Source of the DNA: Cycas panzhihuaensis
Lineage: Eukaryota > Cycadophyta
Reading direction: 5' to 3'
Assembly (NCBI GenBank): GCA_023213395.1
Contig: CM041465.1
Coordinates: forward strand, 156,743,741 to 156,807,740
DNA: 64,000 bases
How positions within the stretch are numbered: the stretch's first letter is position 1; the number at the start of each line of letters is the position of its first letter. The notes beneath the pieces are model-generated. The model was not told the DNA's origin and ran no database searches. It worked only from the letters and a program-made list of their open reading frames with translations. Shown here piece after piece: positions 13,201 through 23,134 of this stretch. The position numbers and the translations under genes were made by a program.

Positions 13201-13430
13201 TCAGAGCATTATCAAGATTGCTAAGAATCCAGTATTTCATGCACGTACCAAGCACATTAAGGTCCATCACCATTTTATCAGAGAACATGTACAACAAGGT
13301 GAAATCGACCTCATCTACAAGCCGACCGATCAATAGCTAGCTGACATCTTCACCAAGCCACTTGGGAAAGAGCAATTCGAGCATTTCAGAAGTGGCCTCA
13401 GCATTCGACTTAATGTTGTATCCATTTAGG
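10285..13430 (+). pseudogene. pol of element B (protease, integrase, RT, RNase H), disabled
   Basis: The protease has the intact Copia site WIIDSGASRHMTG near 10300. The integrase has WHERLGHLN near 10681 and an intact DDE set: HSDICGP near 10873, RTDNGGEY near 11058, NGVAERM near 11161. A Ser-rich linker (11600-11730) separates it from the RT, which has DTWDLVELPLGKQ, MDVKSAFLNGDL and active site YVDDS near 12473. RNase H ends with TKHIKVHHHFIREH near 13250. Stops at about 10361, 11514, 12107, 12213, 12346 and 12659, plus frameshifts near 10725 and 11935, break it. Several stops fit CAG-to-TAG or CGA-to-TGA change. Confidence 0.93.
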
Positions 13431-13435
13431 GGGGG

Positions 13436-13971
13436 TGTTAGAACCTTCATTTCCTAAGCATTAAATCTTGACCATAGGTATTAGTATTTTTCTCACTTTA
13501 GGCCTTTATCCTAAAGTGTTCATTTGTTTGATTATAAAATTGTCTTTTGTCTTGTAGTGACTTTTCTCACATGTGCTTGTGAGAAGTCAACTTTGGTGGG
13601 CTCTATCCTTATCCTTGAGGATAGAAGAGTCCTAATCAGATTTGTCTCTAGTGTTGATCAATGACCTGTGTTGAGATCCTGATTGTCCAAACTCCTTTAT
13701 AGGAAGCCCTATTTTCATATTTTGGTATGTAGTATTTAAGTTAGAGTTATGCTGCTGTAAATGTCTCTTGTAGGTGAAGTGTTGAGATGAATTCTCCTTC
13801 ATACTTGTGTTTATAATAGGTTGAGTTTAAGTGCAATACTCCTCCCTATTATCTTTATATGTTGTACTACATCTTTTTATCAATCTAAAGTGTATAGTCC
13901 TTCATATTTCGATGTCCTATCTAGTTCCTCAATAGATTCTGGTGCTTGTATCTTCTTCATTTCGTCTTTGA
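13436..13971 (+). repeat. 3' LTR of element B
   Basis: The 536 bp follows a G-rich polypurine tract (AGGGGGGG, about 13428-13435). It starts TGTTAGAACC and ends TTTGA, so the terminal CA has become GA. AGTCA follows as the target duplication. Confidence 0.94.
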
Positions 13972-13976
13972 AGTCA

Positions 13977-14774
13977 AAATATGTAAAAAAAATTCTTTAA
14001 AAATATAAAATGGATGAATGTAAACCATCGCCAACTCTTATGGAGATAGGTCTGAAATTGGACATTGATGAGCATGGAAAACCTGCGGATCCAAAGTTGT
14101 ATAGAAAACTTGTGGAGAAACTAATTTACCTCACTCATACTCAACCAAACATTGCCTATGCCATTGGGATCTATTCCAAGTTTATGACATTGCCCAAAAT
14201 TTCACATTGGAATGCAACAATGAGGATCCTGAAATATCTTTAGGGTACTCTTTAGTTTGGACTTGATTACTATCATATGAAAAATCCTTTGTTGATAAGT
14301 TACATAGATGCTGATTGGGCTGGATGCAAAGATAGTCATAGGTTAACCTTAGGCTACTATTTTAACCTGGGTTTTGCTTCAGTTTCATGGTCCTGCAAAA
14401 AGTAGCCTAATATCACACTATCTTCAACTAAAGTTGAGTATAAAGCTGTCATTAGTGCAGCTGCTAAGGCTATCTAACTTAGAAGGATTCTTGAAGAACT
14501 TGGTATCAATCAAACACAAGCTACATCACTATTTTGTGACAATCAAAGTGTTCTCAAATTGACCAAGAATCTTGTGTTCCTTGCTAGAACTAAACACATC
14601 GAGGTTCACCATCACTTTATCAAGGAACATATACAAGATGATGGGATTAATTTGATCTATAAGCCTACCAAAGAACAGATTGCAGATATCTTCACAAAAG
14701 TACTCTTTCACAACAAATTCGAAAGGCTTCAGCTTAGCCTCAGTATCAGAATTAATGAACTCATCATTAAGGAA
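13977..14774 (+). pseudogene. pol of element A, second part (end of RT and RNase H)
   Basis: This continues the reading broken at 6073. DECKPSPTLMEIGLKLDID is the end of the RT connection. RNase H follows with DADWAGCKDS near 14312, SSTKVEYKA near 14421, CDNQSVLKL near 14540 and TKHIEVHHHFIKEH near 14592. The C-terminal end lies just before the 3' LTR. Stops near 14241, 14404 and 14476 and frame changes disable it. Its homology to the same region of B (12660-13400) confirms that A and B are related. Confidence 0.88.
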
Positions 14775-14777
14775 TGG

Positions 14778-15237
14778 TGATAGAAGAATTAATTATGTAT
14801 TTCATTAATTCATTAAAGGATCATTTATATCATTAATGTAATGTTGTGTATACTTTATGTTGAGGGCTTCATTTGTGTATATGGGTTTAGTCACGACTTA
14901 ATGTTGTGAACCTAGTTGTGTGGGGTTGATTTTGTCCTCATATGTAATTTTCGTAAGTTAGTTTAATCATGCAAGGTGCCAATTATCATCTTGCATGATC
15001 CTATGTTAATATTATCAATATTGTGTAATAGCCTCTTTTGTTTCATGTACGAGGCTTTTCATATATCTCTTTATTATGTGATGTACTTTGATTTTATGAG
15101 TTATTGAATGCAAACACAGTTTGGATCATTTGTGATTAATTCTTGTGCTTTACTTTTGTGTGTTATGTGAATGTTAATGAGGATGCTTTGAGTCTCGAAC
15201 CTGGGTTGCAAACCAGGCAGACCTTCATCCCTTTTCA
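14778..15237 (+). repeat. 3' LTR of element A
   Basis: The 460 bp pairs with 116-567. It starts TGATAGAAG, ends TTTCA, and is followed by ATTAT (15238-15242). Confidence 0.93.
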
Positions 15238-15242
15238 ATTAT

Positions 15243-15728
15243 TTTGTGTTAATACATCTAGTGTTACAGAATGGACTCGTTATTGTTGGAAGTTGATGTG
15301 ATCATTATTGTTGCTAGAAGTTATTGTTGTACTTGTTGCTACCATCAAAATCCTATTGTGGACAAGAAAGAACCTCAAAAAATCTTAGATAAGAAAAACA
15401 CACCCACCATTGCCTCATATACATGTACCTCGCAGTCACTTTCTCCTTCTATACTATGCCTCCTACTGCAATCACTGCTTACTCATGAATTTTATGCTGC
15501 TAATCAATATTGGGTAATTACAACATACTTGAAATGTGTTTGGGTCACACCTCAACATTACTCAACATACAACCCATTCATGACTAGATGCAAGAAGTGT
15601 TCTGTGTTCGGCTGGCCAGGCCTATACCTAAAAGCAACATTCTTCAACTAGCCATATACAAAAATCATGCTCAATCACCCATCAATACCCTAAAGAAAAG
15701 GGAAAGCATATACAAGCATGTACTGTTG
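15243..15728. other. Unassigned sequence between elements A and K
   Basis: No repeat partner is seen inside the window. A 126-codon open frame (15271-15651, +) has no recognisable domain. Removing K joins this segment to 19006 onward, so it may be flanking or intronic sequence of the decayed minus-strand gene at 19130-20380. On the minus strand a pyrimidine run ending TTTCTTTAG near 15690 resembles a 3' splice site, which is weak evidence only. Confidence 0.4.
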
Positions 15729-16004
15729 TGATAAGTATTTATGTATAGTCATATACTTAGTCTTAATACTCTTTAAGTATCATTCTAAAGATACTTAAAG
15801 AACCTAATTAGTAATTAGGTACACATGTGACACATCCTGCATAGAACACATATGTGTTCTACATATAACCAACTCAAGCTTGTATAAATGCGTAAGTCAT
15901 TTCTTCAAAAAATCAATGAAGAGAAAAGTACTTCTTTCCTCCTCCTATTCTAGTATTCTTGTGCATGCTAAGACCTAAAGGTGCTTGAATCTAAATGCAT
16001 ATCA
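15729..16004 (+). repeat. 5' LTR of element K
   Basis: The 276 bp has a TATA-like core GTATAAATGCG near 15883. It contains about 50 bp (around 15750-15805) absent from the 3' copy. That extra part is itself an imperfect palindrome (CTTTAAGTATC and GATACTTAAAG). Confidence 0.92.
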
Positions 16005-16189
16005 ATTAATATCAGAACCTAGTTGGTCTCTAGGGATCTTAGCATTAATATTTCTCTCTCTCTCTTCATTCGCTTCTCTCTTAGCTCTTGCATAGATTTC
16101 TTCTCCTTTCCCTTGAATGACGTTTTGCTGAAGACCAATTTGTAAAGAAAAATCCCCAGCCTCCACTAGTCTAGAGGGAACTTGTGCCC

Positions 16190-16625
16190 TGTCTCGTTCA
16201 ACACTTTTGGTGCAATGTATTCCTCGGTTCCCAGAAAGCGCTGGAACTGTGACAGCACGCTGGGAGAAACCACAACTGAGTTTGATTTCGCATACTCAAA
16301 GGACTGCCTACCACATCGGTTCTTAGTTTTCTTTGCGTGGAATGCTGTGAACAGGGGCTCGATGCAACTGTTATGGGAATTGGCATTCCAATTGTCGTTT
16401 CCCTTGCCTGGTGGGAGCCGGAGTGAGAGGTCAAAGTCGGTGAGAAGAAGATGCCCGGTCTCCTAAACCAACACGTTCTCTGGTTTTAGATCTCTGTACA
16501 CAATAGTGACGACTGAGTGCCATTCACAGCGGGTGTGTCTTCAAACTGCCTTCACGCCATCCACAAGCATGGCCAGCCCATAGAAGCATTCACCGTACTC
16601 ATAAGGCTGAATCATAGGTATTTGA
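16190..16625 (-). pseudogene. Captured AGC-type protein kinase fragment, antisense in K
   Basis: On the minus strand this segment encodes the core of a Ser/Thr kinase catalytic domain. The catalytic loop IVYRDLKPENVLV (about 16465-16507) is followed by a stop where Gln is likely. Next come LLLTDFDLSLRLPP (about 16405-16448), where DFD replaces the usual DFG, and GTEEYIAPKV (about 16200-16234), where APE has become APK. DFD and the long insert of roughly 75 residues between DFD and GTEEY are known marks of the plant AGC VIII kinases (PINOID/WAG/UNICORN/D6PK relatives). Upstream, PYEYGECFYGLAML may be a decayed alphaD-alphaE region. No ATP-binding lobe or C-terminal end is seen, so it is a truncated copy. 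Which member was the donor cannot be said. Confidence 0.82.
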
Positions 16626-16639
16626 CTAGCTTTGTTTTA

Positions 16640-17460
16640 AGCGAGGTGCCAATGGAGGTGGTCCTCTCCCTCAAGCGAGACTAGGATGAGGATTCTTCTG
16701 AAGCTAGGTTCTATGCGGATAATCGTAGGAATATTCACAGTACACATATGAATATTCGAAGGAACATTCGTAATTCAGGTAACAATGTCCATAAACATTG
16801 TCAAGAACAATTAACAATAATTCCCAGTCAGAAGGTCGAATTCTATAGCACACCTGCAGAACCCGCCGAACGAAGCAGCTGTAGAAAGACAGTCCGGAAC
16901 TTAAATTCGAACTCTTTACGCATGGTAGATCAAGAGATATATCCCTTTCGATTGCAGTGTTCCCTGGAAATTACCTGTCCTGTCATTTCCAATTGCAATG
17001 AAAACGACCAATCAATTGATTCAGGGATCGACAGTGCCACGGAATGCCATTTCTGGAGGCGATTCAAGGATGGGAGTTAATCACGGTTCCCAGGCTATGC
17101 TGCATCCGTGCTTGGACCTGCGTCTTCTTGCAGCGTGTGATCCTGAATCCTACCCCTGGTTTTCGTTGTTGGGAACCTGTCAACCTCGGCGCACAAGGTT
17201 TCTTCGAAGAAGGATACGCTCTGCAGTGGGAAGCCATCTGAGAATGAACCGAATGCGTCTCTGTGTCAACATTAAATCCCAATCTTAGAGCACTGGATCT
17301 GTGAGGATGCTCGATAGCACAGATATTGCGCTCCAATTTCTTCCAGGGATCGATGACTGACTTGCTGATCGACCGAAGGCAATAACCAGTAGTAGATGCG
17401 AAGAGATGATCTCGCAGCATACGTCGCTCGTCTCGCTCGTTTGATTAATTTGACATAATC
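16640..17460. other. Unassigned interior of K, possibly captured
   Basis: Base composition is higher in GC than the LTRs, and open frames of about 95-118 codons occur on both strands (16748-17080 and 16998-17288 on +, 17064-17420 on -). None has a motif I recognise. Its position next to the kinase fragment makes a shared capture possible, but nothing in the sequence proves it. Confidence 0.4.
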
Positions 17461-18099
17461 TAAAGTCTTTAACACTTAGGAATATGAAGATTAGAATATT
17501 TTAAAGAATATTTTTCTTTTGATTTTTTTTTGCCTCCCTTAAAGTTCGTTTTATATTGTTTTCTTTTATGAGAACAATGATTATTAATATTATTATTGTT
17601 GAGTAGCTTTCAAGGTAAGATTCTACATACCTTACCTTGTTACTAAAACATACAATTTTTTTCAGGCTTTGTAGTCACTGAATAATAACTCACACTTGCA
17701 GTCTACTTAATTTGTAAACAAGGGGAAGTCATGAGTATACGACCAAAGAGAGTACAGGAGCTCCAACCATTAGTTTGCATCTACACTAGCAATGGCAATT
17801 GCAGCCTACAATACCTTCATTCCTTACCGTTGTTGCATGGCTACTCATTGCTCTACCATCTAATGGTGCTGCATTGGTTGTCTTGCTCATCTTCGTACCA
17901 AGGACAAGACCACGGGACAGAAGAACAAGTTTGCCATAACCAACAAAAAAGCACAGGGATCACTACCAGTTCTTATGAAACAAGAAATGATTGATGCAAA
18001 CACTGATCAACAACATAAAGGGGTAGCACTTGGTCAATCACAAACTGAAGTTGGTCTACATTTAGCCGCAGACTACCTACTCAAAAATATACATCCATT
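17461..18099. other. AT-rich interior of K with no recognised feature
   Basis: The first part is T-rich and non-coding. A short open frame at 17731-17994 shows no known domain. Nothing else can be supported. Confidence 0.4.
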
Positions 18100-18515
18100 C
18101 TAGGGCACATTGCCATAAGCCCTCCTTCTAGGCAGGCATGTCCCAAACATTGGCAAATGTACTTATAACAGGCATATTGTCGTAAGCCCTCCTCTAAGCA
18201 GACATGTCTCATACACTCCTTTATTGGCAGTCAAGGATGTGTTCCCTTTAGCATCACTTTGGGGCACATTGTCATAAGCCCTCTCATTAGGCAGACATAA
18301 CCCATACCATTCATCATAAGCCCTTTCATTAGGTAGACATACTCCATACCATTTTTGTCATAAGCCCTCTCATTAGACAAACAAACCCTATTTCATACAA
18401 CAGATATATTGCCATAAGCGCTCTTCTTAGGCAGGCATACTCTGTACAAATTTTCATTATTACTTCTGAGCATATTGCCATAAACCCTCTCGATAGGTAG
18501 GCATACCCTGTATAA
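18100..18515 (+). repeat. Degenerate tandem repeat inside K
   Basis: About seven diverged copies of a 40-90 bp unit share the core CATAAGCCCTCT, then a T/A-rich gap, then AGGCAGGCATAC. Copies start near 18104, 18172, 18264, 18310, 18356, 18407 and 18474. Copy spacing varies, so it is an old minisatellite-like array rather than a precise satellite. A coding origin (for example a repeated peptide) cannot be excluded, but stops occur in all frames. Confidence 0.75.
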
Positions 18516-18775
18516 ACAAATTATGTCTTAGTCTCAACTAGAATCATGACAGGATGCTTATGACAGATTCAACATCAACTTTACTCCATAGCTTTCTTTT
18601 TGAGCTGGCTGCACCTGTTGTTGGACCATTCCAGATTCTCCATCTCTCTATTCAACAAACACCATTTACAACAATGGCGAACTAGGCAGCAAAAGAAGTT
18701 TAAAGCAACTCTCCAAGAACATTTCCCCATCTTTAGTAGAAATTGGGGCCAATTTCTTTTTAAGCAGGGAGGAAA

Positions 18776-19000
18776 TGATAAGTATTTATGTATAGTCACA
18801 TATAGTAATTAGGTACACATGTGACATATGTCCTGCATGGAACACGCATGTGTCCTACATATAACCAACTCAAGCTTGTGTAAATACATAAGTCATTTCT
18901 TCAAGAAATCAATGAAGAGAGAAGTACTTCTTTCCTCCTCCTATTCTAGTATTCTTGTGCATGTTAAGATCTGAAGGTGCTTGAATCTAAATGCATATCA
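18776..19000 (+). repeat. 3' LTR of element K
   Basis: The 225 bp starts TGATAAGTATT and ends GCATATCA. It is shorter than the 5' LTR by one internal deletion of about 50 bp and otherwise closely similar. Confidence 0.92.
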
Positions 19001-19129
19001 TGTTGATCAGGCACTGCACTTGTTTACCATATAATAGGGTATAACCATACATATATGTCTGAAGCTTAAGAACAACATTAACTCCATTACAAGAATCATT
19101 AGATGTAGTCTTGCATGGGCCTTCCACCA

Positions 19130-20380
19130 AATTCTTGGTGCCATATTCTTAGATTAATTTGTAGGTCGCATGAATGAGTTCAAGCTACCAACCTGATTTT
19201 CCTCCATAGAGGTGTCCAATTTCAATTTGTCTTGGATTCCATCAAATGATTTAATAATACAATCCAAGTCTGAACTAGAACAACTATCATTCCTAAGTAG
19301 CCTCTTATGATGCACTAACTCAAAAAATCTACATCCTTTAAGACTTTTTCATCCAAGGACTGCTTTAAGGCATTCTAAGCTCTGGGTAGAGACCAAAAAG
19401 ATAATCCATAGGGTGAAATATAAATAAGATCTTGAAAATCTCTTTTCTTTCTAGGCCTTTGGTCAATTTCCATCCTGTAGCCAATAGATGATCCTTTGCC
19501 CATTTATGCAAACTCTTGCATAACTCAGAAATGGGAAGTGTATTGTCTCGTGATCTCTTGTTGGTCCTATATGCATTCAGTTTGCCAGAGACATGGCTAT
19601 AGGCCGAATTTCCAGCCATATAATAACTTAAGACCATTCCTTTCTCAAATGCTTCAGCAACAGGAATTATGATGTTGCTTTTATTTCTTTACTTGAAATG
19701 TTGTGATTCGGCCTTCCAAGTTTATGCCATGTCAACCAGCCCCCCACCACCCTCATTTTTTCCTTCCATTTTTCTCTTTGTAAACTTTCAATTTTACACC
19801 TTTTCGTTTTTCAATTTTAGGATTCCTTTCTAATAAGCCAACACAGCCATTGTCTTGCAGACCAGATTCTAAAGCTTTCATCGAGTAATCTTCTTTTACA
19901 AATATACTTGAAATCTTGTCAATATCCCTGCCAACCACCTTATTTGGAAGCTTTCCAAATTGAAAACATCTTTTTCCAATCCCTTTTAGTGATTGACTTA
20001 ACTTTGATGGATAATCAATGGCTCTTGTTTTTCTTTTCTTGTTACTTCTACTAGACTTGTCTTCCTCCAGACTTTTGGCCTCTTCCTGTCCAATATCTAA
20101 ACACTGCGTTTACAAGATTTGATTGTTGATGCTAAGGGTAAATTCTATCCTAATTCATTTTTCCTCATAGTAGAGACTTTAATTCCAACTAGGGCTGAAA
20201 CTTGTTTTTCCTCTGGTGTAGAACTTGCAAACTCGATATATTCAATAAAACCTTCAATACCAATGTGTTGGGTCAAATTTATTCAAACAATGCAATATGA
20301 TCATCTTCATCTTCAACAATACCTTGAAGAACAACTTCTTCTAGTTCCAAAGATCGACTAAAATATATTCCAAGTAGTTG
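19130..20380 (-). pseudogene. Decayed host gene resembling IDM1-type PHD/acetyltransferase proteins
   Basis: Read on the minus strand, coding-like sequence runs from about 20380 down to 19130 with several stops and shifts. The upstream part (20380-19755) is acidic then Lys-rich (EEVVLQGIVEDEDDHIALFE, KLPNKVVGRDIDKI) and ends at a stop at about 19753. Downstream, WAKDHLLATGWK (about 19480) is followed, after a one-base shift, by RPRKKRDFQD and LIYISPYGLSFWSLPRA (about 19385-19450). The order of a GW helix, an RPR-K-R block and a YISPxG-W-S strand is what I know from the region N-terminal to the PHD finger in plant IDM1/ROS4-like histone acetyltransferases. No PHD or GNAT domain is visible. Element K lies at its 3' side. 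It could be a host pseudogene or a captured piece; I favour the first. Confidence 0.5.
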
Positions 20381-20924
20381 GTCTCCACTAATCGGTGACA
20401 TGACTAGGTAGCAAACTACTGATGTAGTGTCAATTACATGTTGACTGTAACATCACCATTCATCAAATATTAACATAATTGTTTCTTGGCATAATAATGG
20501 TGAAAACTCTCCTTTGGTATACTATTGTTGTCACCCATCTACATTAGAGGAGTGTCACGAATGATTTTCTAAAAGAGATTTTTAGGGGTTCAAACCACTG
20601 CAATGATGCCAAAATGTGTGCTCTATGTGTGCCACCAATAGAACTCAATGTAAAAAGGGAACACATAGGAGAATAATGATCACATTATTGACCCAGAAGC
20701 ATAAGCATGATACAATAGATTGAAGTAAACCTTATTTCATTACCATGACGGGGATTGCACTGACCTGAGAAGGGCCAGATGCAAGCCTAGAGTACAACAA
20801 ATAAAGAACCCTCAACCCAATACACAATGAGAGATACAATGGAAGAAAGGAGAGAAAGCCCAATGCACTCTCACACACATATCTTCTATGTACATGAATG
20901 CTGCTTTTATAGTCTTTCCCCCTA
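20381..20924. other. Unassigned sequence upstream of element D
   Basis: No gene is recognised. On the minus strand 20660-20920 looks promoter-like, with GACTATAAAAGCAGC near 20910 and pyrimidine-rich sequence after it, so it may be an LTR fragment. No second copy is present in the window to test this. Confidence 0.35.
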
Positions 20925-22578
20925 ACCATGCACAACTTGGAACAACCAGATGAGATTTGGACAAAATTATGTGATACTTTGGAGAAAAAGAAGATGAATA
21001 AAAGTCTTGCCTTGATGTTGGAGCTACATAATTCATGTGTAGAAGATGAGAACAACATCAATTCCTACCTGAATAAGATTACTGACTTGAGGAATAAGCT
21101 AAAAGAATTAAAGCCAAATTCAATCGATGATGTGCTTTTGTTTGTGATAATCATGTCGAAGTTGCCAGTTGCTTTCGCCACTTTTCAGACCATATATGGT
21201 AGAAATGAGGTGATGGAGGCAGAAACCTTTGATGGTATTAAGAACCTTAGTTTGGCGGAGGATGCCAAGCTGAAACATCATGGAATGCTTGGATGTTATG
21301 AATCGAGTCAGGCCTTAGCCATGAAGACATAGAGGAAAGAGGCCATTCAGGAGGAGTTCACATAGAGGTCTGGAGAAAGTTTTCAGCAGAAGAAGAAATT
21401 CAATGGAAAATGTAACTACTACAAGAAGGATGGTCACAGAGAGAAGAATTGTTGGTTCAAGAGACATGACAAGTGTAAAGTAAGCCAAGATGACAAAGGG
21501 AAGAGTGTTGCTACATACTACGCCAGGGCAACAACCTTATCAGCAAAGTCAGATCAGAGAGATTATTAGATTTTGGATTCTGGAGCACAAAAGCATATCT
21601 CTTACCAGAAGTGCAACTTTGATACGGTGAACGAAAATCACAGTGGTGCCAAAATCATCCTTGGAGATTGCTAGTGGAAGGTGTCAACGAAGTTTTTTTA
21701 GCAAGTGGTAAGATTACAGGGGTATACTATGTACCCAAGATACAATTGAATATACTTTTGGCTCGAGAGATCTGCAAACAAGGTATGAATGTAGAGCTAT
21801 ATCATGATGGATGCCTAATTAAGGATCCAAAGTAAAATTTCTCTGTCATTGTTACTGTGAAGGTCAAAAATAACTTTTGGGTGTTTGAGAAGTTTCAATC
21901 TCAGAAGAAGTCTTATGCATTTGTTGCCAGCGCTGATGATGTGAGCAAATTATGGCATAATCGCTTAAGACACCTTAATTATAGAAGCATTACACTACTG
22001 AAGAAGTTGAAGATGGTGGAAAGTTTACTGTTTGTTTCATGCTCAAACGGTGTTTGTGAAGGGTGCATGTATAGAAAGCATCACTGCTATCCTTTTGCTC
22101 GAGATAATGCCTGGAGAGCCAAGGAGAAGCTAGAGCTTGTGCATATGAATATAATGGGTCCAATCCCAAACCCCTCAATATCAGGAGCTCATTACACCTT
22201 AGTGTTGGTGGATGATTACACTAGGAAGGCTTGGGTATAATTTTTGAGAAAAAAGTCAAATGCATTTGATTGCTTTTTTGATTGGAAAACAATGGTTGAA
22301 AATGAAAGTGAGAAAAAGATTAAGTCATTAAGAAGTGATAATGGCAAGGACTCTGACAATCACGCATTTAATCAATTCTGCCATGATCATGGTATAAAGC
22401 GAAAATTTATAGTCCTATATATCCTACAACAAAATGGAGTTGCTAAAAGAAAGAACTATACCATGATGGAGATGGCAAGGGGTATGGTGCATGCTAAAAG
22501 CTTGCCACCAATGTTTTGGGCAAAGGCTGTGGTGACTGTTGTTTATATTCTGAATTGGGTGCCCACTCAGGCAGTTCA
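20925..22578 (+). pseudogene. gag, protease and integrase part of element D
   Basis: The Gag C-terminal half has EIWTKLCDTLEKKK, INSYLNKITDLRNKLKELK and a zinc knuckle CNYYKKDGHREKNC near 21412, in which the second Cys is Tyr. The protease site ILDSGAQKHIS is near 21573 and is preceded by a stop in place of Trp. The integrase has KLWHNRLRHLN near 21947 and CEGCMYRKHH near 22062. In its core the first Asp is replaced (HMNIMGP), SDNGK remains, and the Glu is Lys (NGVAKRKN). Stops at 21330, 21364, 21567 and 22238 and shifts in the protease region disable it. The frame stops at the C insertion. Confidence 0.87.
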
Positions 22579-23134
22579 TGTGAAAAGAGGCTAGATGGCT
22601 TCACAGTCCCAAGATCTAGAAACTAGGATCACTCTAGTTCTAGAAGCACAAAACACTAACAAGTATAATATTCTCAAGGTAAAGAGAAAGCAAAGAGACA
22701 AAGCATAAATGAAGAAGCAAGAGAAAATGATACCCAATATGTGGAGTTGGAATTGATCCAACCTCCAAAGAATGAACAGTTTGATTAGCAAAGCGGACAA
22801 AGATAACAATACAGCTCCAACTCTCTTATGAGACAATGAGAAGAGGTCTCATTATATAGAGTGAAATGAGAGACCTAAAGCCTTGGATGTTTGACAAATG
22901 TCGAACATCCAAGATACATGCCTTGCATGTAGGACATGTGTCCATTTGGGCTCTCATGTGAGCAAAAAAGCATGAGGGTCCATTTGACCCTTTATTGATA
23001 ATGTTGTGTCACTAGAAAGAATGTGGGTGTGCACTTAATCACTTAAGTGATAAGTCACCCCTAAAGTACAAAAGTACACATATTACATAAAAATTAAAGT
23101 ACATAACCTTAACATGTAAACATAAGGTTTAACA
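22579..23134 (-). repeat. 3' LTR of element C
   Basis: The 556 bp runs TGTGAAAAGAGG to AAGGTTTAACA on the plus strand. It pairs with 29810-30363. CCCCCCCTT immediately right of it is the complement of the polypurine tract. Confidence 0.95.

Larger units (their letters stand above)
6079..13971 (+). mobile_element. Copia LTR retrotransposon B, inserted in the RT of element A
   Basis: The LTRs (6079-6615 and 13436-13971) are flanked by AGTCA at 6074-6078 and 13972-13976. The flanks join the broken A reading frame. The element is 7.9 kb with a 2.6 kb leader, gag, and a single pol order of protease, integrase, RT and RNase H. It belongs to the same lineage as A: the proteins match along their length and the MDVKSAFLNGDL block is shared. 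By eye the two LTRs differ at roughly 4 percent of positions. The 3' LTR ends GA where the 5' copy ends CA. Confidence 0.96.
116..15237 (+). mobile_element. Copia LTR retrotransposon A, interrupted by element B
   Basis: Direct LTRs (116-567 and 14778-15237) start with TG, end with CA, and are flanked by a perfect 5 bp duplication (ATTAT). Order is LTR, Met-tRNA primer site, long leader, gag, protease, integrase, RT, RNase H, LTR, which is the Copia arrangement. The RT is split at 6073/13977 by element B, whose own duplication (AGTCA) shows it arrived later. Without B the element would be about 7.2 kb. All coding parts carry stops and frameshifts, and the LTRs differ visibly from each other, so this is an old, dead copy. 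Confidence 0.93.
15729..19000 (+). mobile_element. Non-autonomous LTR retrotransposon K carrying host sequence
   Basis: LTRs at 15729-16004 and 18776-19000 (TGATAAGTATT...GCATATCA) are flanked by a perfect TGTTG duplication (15724-15728 and 19001-19005). A degenerate Met-tRNA primer site (AATATCAGAACC, 16008-16019) follows the 5' LTR, and a purine tract (AGCAGGGAGGAAA, 18763-18775) precedes the 3' LTR. There is no gag, protease, integrase or RT, so any movement needed proteins from elsewhere. The 2.8 kb interior holds an antisense kinase fragment, unassigned sequence open on both strands, and a tandem repeat. Orientation is set by the primer site. Confidence 0.92.

Noticed and set aside
15271-15651. 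126-codon open frame on the plus strand
   Set aside because: No recognisable motif and no support from context; length is within chance for this composition.
17064-17420. 118-codon minus-strand frame in K as the kinase N-terminal lobe
   Set aside because: No glycine-rich loop or VAIK-type lysine is visible, and it is not in a consistent frame with the catalytic loop.
18100-18515. Repeats with spacers that could suggest a CRISPR array
   Set aside because: Units are strongly diverged, spacing is irregular, and they sit inside a plant LTR element.
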